Shown: in pieces, positions 1 to 8,053 of the stretch
Numbering within the stretch: position 1 is the stretch's first letter
Layout of the letters: the number at the start of each line of letters is the position of its first letter
Origin: Candidatus Zophobacter franzmannii
Lineage (GTDB): Bacteria > Cloacimonadota > Cloacimonadia > Cloacimonadales > JAFGVF01
Assembly: GCA_030765245.1 (NCBI GenBank)
Contig: JAVCCX010000265.1
Location: 1 to 11,004 of the forward strand
Length of the DNA: 11,004 nt
Reading direction: 5' to 3'
Position numbers and translations under genes: made by a program
Notes under the pieces: model-generated
The model's input: only the letters and a program-made list of their open reading frames with translations
Told to the model about the DNA's origin: nothing
Database searches by the model: none

Positions 1-360
1 AATGCAGAAATTGATAAGGGTCAGATTTATGGAGCTTTTACCCAAGGGTACGGACTTTGCACAATGGAGGATCTGCCTTATGATGATAAAGGCCGATATT
101 TAGCAGTGAATCCATCTACTTATAAGATTCCTGCAATCATGGACATCCCGGATGATTTTGATGTAGAATTAGTAACCGTTGCGAGAGAGCATTCCAGTGT
201 GATGGGGAGTAAGGCGGTCGGAGAACCACCCCTGATCAACGGACTCTCCGCTTGGTTAGCATTATTGAATACAATTAGTAATAAACAGGTACCGGAACTC
301 AAGTTCCCGGCAACACCGGAAGCAGTGCTGATGGCGCTAAATAAAAGAGGGGAATTATAA
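1..360 (+). CDS. Molybdenum hydroxylase (xanthine dehydrogenase family) large subunit, C-terminal end only
   Basis: The reading frame is open from the first base, so the gene starts outside the window; 119 residues are visible. They match the end of the molybdopterin-binding subunit of xanthine dehydrogenase-type enzymes: a GQIYGAFTQGYG segment near visible residues 7-18, a YKIPAIMDIP segment near 41-50, and the AVGEPPL motif at 72-78, whose Glu75 corresponds to the active-site glutamate of the family. Such enzymes hydroxylate purines or other N-heterocycles in the cytoplasm. The next genes (SsnA, YgeY, hydantoinase-like) are those that accompany the selenium-dependent hydroxylase XdhD in E. 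coli, so a selenium-linked purine hydroxylase is likely, but substrate and selenium dependence are inferred from context. The stop lies one base before the next start codon, so the genes are co-transcribed. Confidence 0.88.
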   Translation, partial: NAEIDKGQIYGAFTQGYGLCTMEDLPYDDKGRYLAVNPSTYKIPAIMDIPDDFDVELVTVAREHSSVMGSKAVGEPPLINGLSAWLALLNTISNKQVPELKFPATPEAVLMALNKRGEL

Positions 361-361
361 A

Positions 362-2824
362 ATGATACTTACAGATGCCCAATTAATGAATGAAATAGCA
401 AGATGTGAATTTTGTGAAGATAAACCATGTACGATAGCCTGCCCGGTAGGCTGTAGTCCTGCTGATTTCCTAATGGCAGTAAAACAAGGCAATAAAAGCG
501 ATTATAAACGAGCGGCAGCGAAGATAATGTCAATGAACCCACTTGGGAGTGTATGTGGTAATGTCTGCCCTGATAAACACTGTATGGCTGCTTGTTCACG
601 CAAGACTTTTGACAATCCGATTAATATTCCTGATTGCCAGGCTACAATTATGGCAAAAGCTAGAGAACTCGATGTTATGCCTGAGTTTAAACAAGCTCCA
701 ATCAATAACAAGACCGTAGCTATTGTCGGTGGTGGACCTGCCGGGTGGGGTTCTGCTGTTGTGCTCAGTCAAATGGGATACACAGTTGAGATCTTTGAGA
801 GAGAAAGCACATTGGGTGGTGCAATAAACTATATTCCAGATACCAGACTCGATAAAGAGATCCTCTGGGATGATTTCAAATACTTCACTGACCCTGAACG
901 AGTTTCAGTATGTTATGATACTGAGATATTATCACCTCAAACTCTACTCAAAGATTTTGATGCGGTGATAGTAAGTGCCGGACTCTGGAAGATACTAAAT
1001 CTGGATATAGATGGAACCGAATTGGGACTTGGTTGGGATGAGTTCTTGAAAGGTGAGCTGAAGCTGAAACAGAGTAAGGTAGCGCTCAACGGTGGTGGAG
1101 CGATTGCACTCGATTGTGCATCTAAAGCCAGACATGCCGGAGCTTCTGTAGCAGATATGATAATGCTTGAGAATACATCAGAAATGCTTCTCTCTAAGAA
1201 AGAGAGACAGGAGTTACTCGATTATGGGATTAGCCCCATCTGTAGAACCAGACTCACTTTGATTGATAAAGAATCTGATACTATAGCTGTTTACGGTGAA
1301 AGAGTTAACCTGAAAGATGGTGAGAAATTTAGTTTAAAGGCTATTGAAGGGATCCCGGGAACAGAGCATTTGCTTGGTAATTATGATTATGTAGTTTGGG
1401 CGATAGGTTCCAGAGCCAATATGTCTAAAGATGAAGCGAAAGGCCTGTTTTATGCCGGTGACCTGTTGAACGGAGCGAGTACGGTAGTAGAAGCTGTAGC
1501 TTCAGGAAAGAACGCTGCTATGCGAGCCGATGCCTTTATTAACACATTAGATACACCTGTTGTAGAGAATGAGCTTCATTCTGATGTTGAACTCTATGGC
1601 ACGATTAAGATTCCTGTAGATATTAGCTGTGATTTCTTTGGGAAGAAGTTAATCTCTCCTTTCCTACTTTCTGCTGCACCACCTTCAGATGGTTATGATC
1701 AGATGAAGCTAGCCTTTGATGCAGGTTGGGCAGGTGGCGTTATGAAGACAGTTTTTGATGGGCTTGATATCCATATCCCAAGTGAATATATGTTTAAAAT
1801 GACCGAAGACACTTATGCTAATTGCGATAATGTCTCCGGGCATACTCTAGAGAGAACAGCATCTGAAGCAAAGCGCTTAGTTGCTGAATATCCTGATAGA
1901 CTTGTCATGGTCTCAACTGGTGGACCTGTTACAGGTAATGATGCTGAGGACAAAGCCGTTTGGCAATCTAATACACTGAAACTTGAGAAAGCCGGAGTTA
2001 ATGGAGTTGAATATTCACTTTCCTGTCCACAGGGTGGTGATGGTACAGAGGGCGATATTGTCTCTCAGAATGCTCAGCTAACAGGAAAGATAGTCGATTG
2101 GATTATGGAGATTTCAGATCCTGAAGTTCCAAAGCTCTTCAAACTAACAGGTGCTATTACTTCAATCGTACCTATTCTTAGAGCAATCAAAGAAGTTTTT
2201 AATAAATATCCTAACAAGAAAGCAGGTGTAACTCTTGCTAACTCATTCCCTTCATTAGCTTTTAGAGCCGGGGATAAAGAGAATTGGGATGAAGGGATTG
2301 TTGTCGGGTTGAGTGGGGAAGGAGTGAAGAATATCTCTAACCTTACTCTCGCAAATGCCTCTGCAGAGGGACTGTATATTTCCGGTAATGGTGGTCCAAT
2401 GGATTACAAAGCAGCTGCAGACTTCCTCGCATTGGGTGTTGGGACAGTTCAGTTCTGTACTGCTCCAACGAAATATGGAGTCAACTATATCAGTGACCTC
2501 CAAGAAGGGTTGTCATACTACATGCAAGAGCGTGGAATTAAGAGTATAGCTGAGTTAAGAGGCTGTGCTCTTCCAGCTCCAATAACTGACTTTATGGACC
2601 TTTCACCGATAAAGAAAATATCAGATGCGAACTCTGATCTATGCGTGTCATGTGGAAACTGTACACGATGCCCTTACCTAGCAGTGACTCTTAATGAAGA
2701 TGGTTTCCCAGAGACTGATCCGGAGAAGTGTATTGGTTGTAGTATCTGTGTGCAGAAGTGCTTCACAGGAGCTATGTATATGAGGGATAGAACACCAGAA
2801 GAGCGGGATGCTCTAAAAGAATAG
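362..2824 (+). CDS. Fused PreT-PreA / dihydropyrimidine dehydrogenase-type FAD-FMN-iron-sulfur oxidoreductase
   Basis: This 820-residue protein has the domain order of dihydropyrimidine dehydrogenase. First is a GltD-like cysteine domain (Cys15, 18, 23, 27 and Cys65, 69, 74, 78). Next are an FAD site (GGGPAG at 123-128), an NAD(P) site (NGGGAIALD at 243-251) and the closing FAD motif (AGDLLNGAS at 365-373). Then come a dihydroorotate-dehydrogenase-like FMN barrel (about 415-735) and a C-terminal two-cluster ferredoxin domain (Cys761-770 and Cys790-800). Its length equals E. coli PreT plus PreA. That family transfers electrons between NAD(P)H and pyrimidines; here a purine-derived ring or hydroxylase partner is inferred from the operon. 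YgfK of the E. coli locus has similar modules in a different order, so this is not a colinear YgfK. The barrel motif LSCP (552-555) is present, but the catalytic-loop cysteine of DPD appears absent around 563-570. The ATG has GAGGGG at 347-352. Confidence 0.85.
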   Translation: MILTDAQLMNEIARCEFCEDKPCTIACPVGCSPADFLMAVKQGNKSDYKRAAAKIMSMNPLGSVCGNVCPDKHCMAACSRKTFDNPINIPDCQATIMAKARELDVMPEFKQAPINNKTVAIVGGGPAGWGSAVVLSQMGYTVEIFERESTLGGAINYIPDTRLDKEILWDDFKYFTDPERVSVCYDTEILSPQTLLKDFDAVIVSAGLWKILNLDIDGTELGLGWDEFLKGELKLKQSKVALNGGGAIALDCASKARHAGASVADMIMLENTSEMLLSKKERQELLDYGISPICRTRLTLIDKESDTIAVYGERVNLKDGEKFSLKAIEGIPGTEHLLGNYDYVVWAIGSRANMSKDEAKGLFYAGDLLNGASTVVEAVASGKNAAMRADAFINTLDTPVVENELHSDVELYGTIKIPVDISCDFFGKKLISPFLLSAAPPSDGYDQMKLAFDAGWAGGVMKTVFDGLDIHIPSEYMFKMTEDTYANCDNVSGHTLERTASEAKRLVAEYPDRLVMVSTGGPVTGNDAEDKAVWQSNTLKLEKAGVNGVEYSLSCPQGGDGTEGDIVSQNAQLTGKIVDWIMEISDPEVPKLFKLTGAITSIVPILRAIKEVFNKYPNKKAGVTLANSFPSLAFRAGDKENWDEGIVVGLSGEGVKNISNLTLANASAEGLYISGNGGPMDYKAAADFLALGVGTVQFCTAPTKYGVNYISDLQEGLSYYMQERGIKSIAELRGCALPAPITDFMDLSPIKKISDANSDLCVSCGNCTRCPYLAVTLNEDGFPETDPEKCIGCSICVQKCFTGAMYMRDRTPEERDALKE

Positions 2825-2888
2825 CACATTGTAAGGATAGATTCGAAGCATCTTTGTTCAAGACTCATCACTGCAACGGGTTACAACA

Positions 2889-2952
2889 CGTTTTTGTTCG
2901 AGTTTGAATAAAGCTGTCTCCGATTTGTTTTTGCAAAAACAAACCAAAAACG
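2889..2952. promoter_or_regulatory. Nested inverted repeats with a 20-bp perfect palindrome upstream of ssnA
   Basis: A perfect, loop-free palindrome occupies 2924-2943 (half-site TTTGTTTTTG), enclosed by a second inverted repeat, CGTTTTTG at 2889-2896 and CAAAAACG at 2945-2952. It lies in the only sizeable gap (169 bp) inside the operon, about 50 bp before the ssnA start. A loop-free palindrome here suits a dimeric regulator site; an mRNA structure is the alternative. No regulator is visible in the window and no family operator was recognised. Confidence 0.5.
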
Positions 2953-2993
2953 CAGGCAGTTGACTTTGACAACAGCCTACTAAAGGAATAGAT

Positions 2994-4322
2994 ATGAGAA
3001 TAAAGATAACGAATGGAATTATTATAACCCTGAATGAGAATGGAGATGTGCTTTATAATCATGATTTGATTATAAATGATAAAGTGATTGAAGCGATAGT
3101 ACCACTGGGTACAGCACAAGGAGTATTTGATAAGATTATCGATGCTAAGAATCAAGTCGTGATGCCCGGGTATATCAATACTCACATGCATTTCTACTCT
3201 ACTATGGTGCGTGGTCTTGGTAAAGCAGAACCTTCTGCAGATTTTCAGGAAGTGCTTACTAATCTATGGTGGCGTCTTGATAAGAAACTTACGCTGGATG
3301 ATGTTTACTACAGCACAATTGTAATGCTGATTGAAGCAATTAAAAAGGGTTGTACTACCCTTATTGATCACCATGCCAGTCCTTTTGCAATTGCAGGCTC
3401 TCTTGATAGGATAGAGGATGCTTTTACTCAAGCCGGTTTGCGAGGGGCAATGTGCTATGAGTTGTCCGACCGTGATGGAGCTAAAATAGCACAGGAAGGG
3501 ATTGATGAGAATATCCGCTATATCAAGAAATGTCATGAGAATCCGTCAGATATGCGAGCTGCAATGTTTGGATTGCATGCATCATTTACTATTGGTGATG
3601 AGACATTGAGAAAGGCTGTTCAGGCAGCTAAAGAGTATGATGTTGGTTTCCATGTTCACACAGCCGAAGCGGAAAGTGACCAGACTGATACTCTCAAAAT
3701 GACAGGGAAACGCGTTGTTGAACGCTTCTACTCCGAAGGGATATTAGGTAAGAAGACAATTGCTGCACATTGTATACATATTGCTGATAAAGAGCGTGCT
3801 CTTCTTGCTGAAACCGATACGATGGTTGTGCATAATCCTCAATCGAATATGAACAATGCGGTTGGAATTGCCTACACTGTGAAGTTAGCAGGATCCGGTA
3901 TCCTTCTTGGAATTGGTACCGATGCGATGACCGTTGATATGGCTCAAGAGGTGCGTGTAGCACTTTGGGCTCAACATCTGAATCAGCATAATCCAACCTC
4001 TGCCTTCATGGAAACAGCTAACATGCTGTATAAGAACAATGGGCTAATAGCCGAGAGAGTGTTCAATGGATTGAAGACCGGAATCCTTGAGAAGGGATAT
4101 AAAGCAGATGTCATTTTATGTGACTATATCTCACCTACTGAGCTTTCTAATAGTACAGCACTTGGTCACCTCATATTTGGAATTAGTGGTGCCCCTGTGG
4201 ATACTACAATTGTAGACGGTAAGATATTGATGGAAAAGAGAATAATTAAATTAGATATAGATGAACAGGCAATCATGGCAAAGAGTCGTGAACTGTCTGC
4301 CAAACTTTGGAACAGATTTTAA
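2994..4322 (+). CDS. ssnA: Putative aminohydrolase SsnA (amidohydrolase superfamily)
   Basis: The 442-residue product strongly resembles E. coli SsnA, sharing stretches such as NLWWRLD (90-96) and DHHASP (125-130). It is an amidohydrolase-superfamily deaminase/chlorohydrolase-type enzyme with metal-binding His64-X-His66 (NTHMHF), His220 and His222 (FHVHTAE, with Glu225), His259 (AAHC) and Asp310 (GTD). SsnA is a conserved member of selenium-linked purine loci; its substrate is not established to my knowledge, and hydrolysis of an amino- or amide-bearing ring compound is inferred. The ATG is preceded by AAAGGA at 2982-2987, six bases upstream. It follows a 169-bp gap that contains a strong palindrome, so its expression may be set separately from the upstream genes. 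All catalytic residues are present and the length is normal for the family. Confidence 0.93.
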   Translation: MRIKITNGIIITLNENGDVLYNHDLIINDKVIEAIVPLGTAQGVFDKIIDAKNQVVMPGYINTHMHFYSTMVRGLGKAEPSADFQEVLTNLWWRLDKKLTLDDVYYSTIVMLIEAIKKGCTTLIDHHASPFAIAGSLDRIEDAFTQAGLRGAMCYELSDRDGAKIAQEGIDENIRYIKKCHENPSDMRAAMFGLHASFTIGDETLRKAVQAAKEYDVGFHVHTAEAESDQTDTLKMTGKRVVERFYSEGILGKKTIAAHCIHIADKERALLAETDTMVVHNPQSNMNNAVGIAYTVKLAGSGILLGIGTDAMTVDMAQEVRVALWAQHLNQHNPTSAFMETANMLYKNNGLIAERVFNGLKTGILEKGYKADVILCDYISPTELSNSTALGHLIFGISGAPVDTTIVDGKILMEKRIIKLDIDEQAIMAKSRELSAKLWNRF

Positions 4323-4324
4323 AC

Positions 4325-4329
4325 GAGGT
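4325..4329 (+). promoter_or_regulatory. Ribosome binding site deciding the ygeY start
   Basis: GAGGT just after the ssnA stop lies five bases before the ATG at 4334. It favours that start over an in-frame ATG at 4307, which would add nine residues, lie inside ssnA and have no comparable site. Confidence 0.75.
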
Positions 4330-4333
4330 ATTT

Positions 4334-5539
4334 ATGGAATTACAAAAACAGATTTATGCAAAGGCGAAAGAGATAGAGCCTCAAATAGCTGACTTTCTTT
4401 CCCGCTTAGTTCAAACCCCTTCCTTCTCAATGAAAGAGGCGGATGTCGTTAAAGTTATTCATGCTGAAATGGATAAGCTCGGATTCGATAATATTCGAGT
4501 TGATGCCCTTGGTTCTATCATTGGAACAATAGGAAGTGGGAAGAGGATTATTGCCTTTGATGCGCATATTGATACAGTATATCCCGGTAATAGAAACAAC
4601 TGGGATTTCGAGCCATTTAGTGGCCATATTGCTGATGGATATCTATGGGGAAGAGGAACTTCTGACCAGAAAGGTGGACTAGCTTCTATGATATATGCCG
4701 CTAAGCTTATCAAAGAGTTAGATTTAAATAATGATTTTACTATCCTTTTCACCGGAACGGTGATGGAAGAAGACTGTGACGGAATTGCCTGGGAGCATAT
4801 GATTGTAGAGGACAATATTCGTCCTGAATTGGTAGTTAGTACAGAGCCTACTTCACTCAATATCTATCGAGGACATCGAGGTAGAATGGAGATTACTGCC
4901 GAAGTTAAGGGAGTCTCATGTCATGGTTCCGCACCTGAACGCGGTGATAATGCTATTTACAAAATGGCAAGAATCGCACTCGAGATTGAGAAGCTCAATG
5001 ATAGACTTCAGAATGATGAGTTCCTGGGAAAGGGAACGATTACAACTTCACTCTTCAAATCTGATAGCCCCTCTCAATGTGCTGTAGCTGATTATGCGAT
5101 GTTGCAGGTAGATAGACGCTTAACAAAGGGTGAGACTATGGAACTTGCTGTTCAGCAGTTGGAAGATTGTGCTAAGAGAGCCAATATCGATGCTGATATC
5201 AAGGTGCTTCGATATGAAGAAAAGGCATATACCGGTAAAATATATCCTGTTCAGAAGTATTATCCAACTTGGGTGCTCGATAAGGAATCACCTTATCTAA
5301 TTACTGCTGAAGATGCATTTATAAAGGTGTTTGATAAGAAACCGATTATAGATAAATGGACTTTCTCAACTAATTGCGTCTTTATTATGGGTAAACATCC
5401 AGAGATTAAGTGCATGGGGTTTGGACCAGGTGATGAAGATCAGGCTCATGCCCCTAATGAGAGAATCAAAGTGTCTGACTTAGGTGATGCCGCTGCTTTC
5501 TATGCAGGATTGGTTGCTGGACTAAACGGCAAACTTTAA
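4334..5539 (+). CDS. ygeY: YgeY family selenium metabolism-linked hydrolase (M20 metallopeptidase family)
   Basis: The 401-residue product closely follows E. coli YgeY, with shared blocks such as GVSCHGSAPERGDNAI (193-208) and DKWTFSTN (340-347). It is an M20/ArgE/DapE-type zinc hydrolase with the expected residues: His78 and Asp80 (AHIDT), Asp111 (GRGTSDQKGG), Glu145-Glu146 (MEEDCDG), Glu171 (STEPT) and His372 (AHAPNE). The family cleaves amide or carbamoyl-type bonds of small molecules; its exact substrate here is inferred to be an intermediate of purine ring breakdown. It lies 11 bases after ssnA and its stop overlaps the next start by one base (TAATG), so it is tightly co-expressed. The start at 4334 is chosen because of its ribosome binding site; a longer form from 4307 is less likely. 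Confidence 0.94.
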   Translation: MELQKQIYAKAKEIEPQIADFLSRLVQTPSFSMKEADVVKVIHAEMDKLGFDNIRVDALGSIIGTIGSGKRIIAFDAHIDTVYPGNRNNWDFEPFSGHIADGYLWGRGTSDQKGGLASMIYAAKLIKELDLNNDFTILFTGTVMEEDCDGIAWEHMIVEDNIRPELVVSTEPTSLNIYRGHRGRMEITAEVKGVSCHGSAPERGDNAIYKMARIALEIEKLNDRLQNDEFLGKGTITTSLFKSDSPSQCAVADYAMLQVDRRLTKGETMELAVQQLEDCAKRANIDADIKVLRYEEKAYTGKIYPVQKYYPTWVLDKESPYLITAEDAFIKVFDKKPIIDKWTFSTNCVFIMGKHPEIKCMGFGPGDEDQAHAPNERIKVSDLGDAAAFYAGLVAGLNGKL

Positions 5540-6690
5540 TGACCTATTACGAATGTACCCAATGTGGGAAGAAGTTCCCACTTGATAAAACTATCTATCT
5601 CTGTCCAGTATGTGGCAAAGATTGGAAACCGGGTAAACCACTAGTAGGTGTACTTGAAGCAGTGCTGGATTATGAACATATTGTGCGTAACTTCAAGTTT
5701 GAGACACCTGAGTGGAACCTATTTTCAGTCGTGGATAGTAAGTTCTATCCACCTATTCAGATTGGTAACACTCCTTTCTTTGAAGCGACAAAGCTTTCAC
5801 AGCAATATGGTTGTAAGGTTTTAATTAAGTTTGATGGATGTAACCCTAGTGGTTCACTCAAAGATAGAGCTTCATATCTGATGGTTGCAGAAGCTAACAG
5901 ACTCGGTGAGAAAGAGATTGTGTGTGCCTCGACCGGAAACGCAGCCTCAGCCCTTGCAACTATCTGTGCTTCAACTGATGTAAAGGCTATTATCTTTGTC
6001 CCTAAATCAGCACCACAAGCTAAACTCGTTCAAATGAAACTGAGTGGGGCAGATGTGCGGGAAGTTGATGGTACCTATGACGATGCTTTTAAGGCTTCCA
6101 TAGAATATACTGAAAAGTATGGTACTCTCAATCGCAATACTGCATATCATCCTTTAACTATCGAAGGCAAGAAAACTGTCGCCTTTGAGATTTATGAGCA
6201 GAACGGGTTTAATGTCCCTGATTATATCGTTGTCCCCGTGGGTGATGGTGTTATCATCAGTGCTGTGTATAAGGGTTTTAAAGACCTAAAGTCAGCAGGT
6301 CTTATCAAGACTTTACCCAAATTAGTAAGTGTTCAGACTGAGACCTCGAATGCGATTAATAGTTATATCGAAACTGGTGTATATCATGATGCTGAGGATC
6401 CTAAGACTATTGCGGATTCGATAAGTGTTAAAACTCCTTCCAATGTCTTTATGGCAGCGAGGGCAATCGAAGAGACAAATGGACTGACTGTTACTGTTAA
6501 GGAATCCGAGATATTACCTGCTCAAAAGAGTCTGTTTCAAATGTCGGGAGTATTCGCAGAACCAGCAGCAGCAGTAGCATATTGTGCATTGCGCCCACTG
6601 CAAAAGATAGTTAAACCTTCTGAATCAGTTGTCCTACTTGTAACCGGGCATGGACTGAAAGATATAGAATCTGCGAGGAAGAATGTCTAA
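5539..6690 (+). CDS. Threonine synthase-like PLP-dependent enzyme with N-terminal zinc ribbon
   Basis: This 383-residue protein is a fold-type II PLP enzyme most like threonine synthase. A zinc ribbon with Cys6, Cys9, Cys22 and Cys25 opens it. The PLP lysine is Lys108 in SGSLKDR; the substrate/cofactor loop is STGNAAS at 131-137; a PVGDG phosphate loop lies at 233-237; and TGHGLKD at 369-375 is a threonine synthase hallmark. Its surroundings argue against housekeeping threonine synthesis: no hom or thrB is seen, and it lies between ygeY and a hydantoinase gene. In E. coli the PLP enzyme of this locus is YgeX, diaminopropionate ammonia-lyase, of the same fold but a different subgroup. I infer a beta-elimination or beta-replacement on an amino acid released from the ring, but true threonine synthase cannot be excluded. 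No Shine-Dalgarno sequence is evident, so coupling through the TAATG overlap is likely. Confidence 0.85.
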   Translation: MTYYECTQCGKKFPLDKTIYLCPVCGKDWKPGKPLVGVLEAVLDYEHIVRNFKFETPEWNLFSVVDSKFYPPIQIGNTPFFEATKLSQQYGCKVLIKFDGCNPSGSLKDRASYLMVAEANRLGEKEIVCASTGNAASALATICASTDVKAIIFVPKSAPQAKLVQMKLSGADVREVDGTYDDAFKASIEYTEKYGTLNRNTAYHPLTIEGKKTVAFEIYEQNGFNVPDYIVVPVGDGVIISAVYKGFKDLKSAGLIKTLPKLVSVQTETSNAINSYIETGVYHDAEDPKTIADSISVKTPSNVFMAARAIEETNGLTVTVKESEILPAQKSLFQMSGVFAEPAAAVAYCALRPLQKIVKPSESVVLLVTGHGLKDIESARKNV

Positions 6691-7960
6691 GATTTTGATT
6701 AAAAGTGCCAAGGTTGTGAATCCTGATAAGGTTCAGATTGCTGATATTTTAATTGAAGATGGATTTATCACATCTGTAGGGGCGAATGGCGTTCGCCCGC
6801 CCCAACAAGATAACCTGACAATCATCGATGGGACCGGACTTCTCGCTTTTCCCGGGTTTATTGATTTCCATGTTCATCTCCAAGACCAAATGGGTGAATT
6901 TAAGGTTGCCGACACCTACGAACATGGTACTGAGATTGCTCTTAAGAATGGGATTACGACAGTCTGTAGTTTCATAACTCAGAAGAAAGGGATGAGCCTA
7001 AAAGAGACTGTAGAAGAGACAGTGAGTACTTATCTTCCGGTTGTTCATACTGACATGCATTGGCATCTGACTCCGACTACTTTCTCAGAGTCTGATTTTA
7101 TTGAGATAGAAGAGCTGATTGACAAAGGTTATCATACCTTCAAATTCTATACTACTTATAGGGATAAGGGACTTTTTGCTGAATATAGCAATATTGAGGC
7201 GTTTGCCAATCGTTTTAAAGATAAAGACATTACTATAATGGTGCATTGTCAGGATGATGATATACTCCGGCAGGGTAAGTTCAATACTGTATCTGAGATT
7301 GATTCAAGCTACTCTCAAAGTTCAGAGTTAGAGGCTGTAAGAAGAATCAAAGAGATTGCTGAAAAGACCAAAGTTCATTTGCATATTGTCCATACTTCAA
7401 ATTCAGCAAGTATTGCTCCATCAGATTATCTGACATACGAAACAGCCCCTCAGTATCTGTTTAATGATGAATCTATATACAAATGCATAACCGGGTATAA
7501 GTATCTCTGTAGTCCCTATTTTGGAACTCAGGAGAATAGATTGAGTCTGATTGATAATGTCAAATCAGGTAATATTGCCTTGATTGCAACTGATCACTGT
7601 CCCTTCTCCAATTCAGACAAATCAAAATGTCTCCCGGAACTTTCCAAAATACCAAATGGACTCTGCGGTCTGGACTATCTTGTTCCTTTAACATTCAAAG
7701 CAATTAATCCTCAAACTGATCAGGATTATTCCCATATCTGTAGATTACTAAGCACAGCCTCTGCAAAACTCATTGGTCAATCACACTTGAAAGGTAGAAT
7801 TGAGAAGAGTTATCAAGCTGATGTCGTTCTCATTGATCCGACTAGTAGTTGCCCTCTTTCTGCAAGAGATGATCTTTTCAATCCTTATGATGGAATTGTG
7901 AGTGATATTCAAGTTGTGACGGTGATTAGAAAGGGTGTGCTGATTGACTCATTACTATAA
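6683..7960 (+). CDS. Hydantoinase/dihydropyrimidinase-like amidohydrolase (HyuA/YgeZ-like)
   Basis: This 425-residue protein belongs to the cyclic amidohydrolase group (dihydroorotase, hydantoinase, dihydropyrimidinase). It shows His63-X-His65 (DFHVHL), a lysine in the position of the carbamylated metal ligand (Lys154, TFKFYTTY), His188 (MVHC), His237 (HIVHTSN), the ETAPQYL segment (253-259) and Asp304 in ATDHCPF. These enzymes hydrolyse a cyclic amide or imide bond in the cytoplasm. The E. coli counterpart of this locus, HyuA (YgeZ), is about 35 residues longer. The operon suggests action on a hydantoin- or dihydropyrimidine-like intermediate, perhaps after reduction by the PreT-PreA-like protein; dihydroorotase activity is less likely. 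Its start overlaps the previous gene by 8 bp and follows GAGG at 6675-6678. It is the last gene of the operon. Confidence 0.87.
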   Translation: MSKILIKSAKVVNPDKVQIADILIEDGFITSVGANGVRPPQQDNLTIIDGTGLLAFPGFIDFHVHLQDQMGEFKVADTYEHGTEIALKNGITTVCSFITQKKGMSLKETVEETVSTYLPVVHTDMHWHLTPTTFSESDFIEIEELIDKGYHTFKFYTTYRDKGLFAEYSNIEAFANRFKDKDITIMVHCQDDDILRQGKFNTVSEIDSSYSQSSELEAVRRIKEIAEKTKVHLHIVHTSNSASIAPSDYLTYETAPQYLFNDESIYKCITGYKYLCSPYFGTQENRLSLIDNVKSGNIALIATDHCPFSNSDKSKCLPELSKIPNGLCGLDYLVPLTFKAINPQTDQDYSHICRLLSTASAKLIGQSHLKGRIEKSYQADVVLIDPTSSCPLSARDDLFNPYDGIVSDIQVVTVIRKGVLIDSLL

Positions 7961-7988
7961 AGTGAGTGTCCTTTTTTAGCTTCTCGCC

Positions 7989-8036
7989 AGCCCTACATGG
8001 GCTGAATATGAGTAGCCATGTGGCGTAAGCCCATTG
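7989..8036 (+). repeat. Two-hairpin repeat, copy 1
   Basis: Hairpin 1 is AGCCC (7989-7993), a five-base loop and GGGCT (7999-8003). Ten bases and a short lead-in later, hairpin 2 pairs CCATGTGGC (8016-8024) with GCCCATTG (8029-8036) around a four-base loop, with one unpaired T at 8021. The spacing between the hairpins equals that of the copy at 8391-8440 while loops and parts of the stems differ, so the folded form rather than the sequence seems kept. Confidence 0.7.
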
Positions 8037-8053
8037 TAATATCTTGCTTGTGC

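Noticed and set aside
2966..2994. TTGACA followed after 17 bases by TAGATA, as a promoter for ssnA
   Set aside because: The -10 match is poor and would overlap the ssnA start codon and follow its ribosome binding site, so a transcript from it could not translate ssnA normally.
2868..3191. Minus-strand open frame of 107 codons over the ssnA start
   Set aside because: It is antisense to the well-supported SsnA coding region, has no family resemblance and no ribosome binding site.
4459..4860. Minus-strand open frame of 133 codons
   Set aside because: It lies wholly inside ygeY in another frame, and ygeY carries all its conserved catalytic residues.
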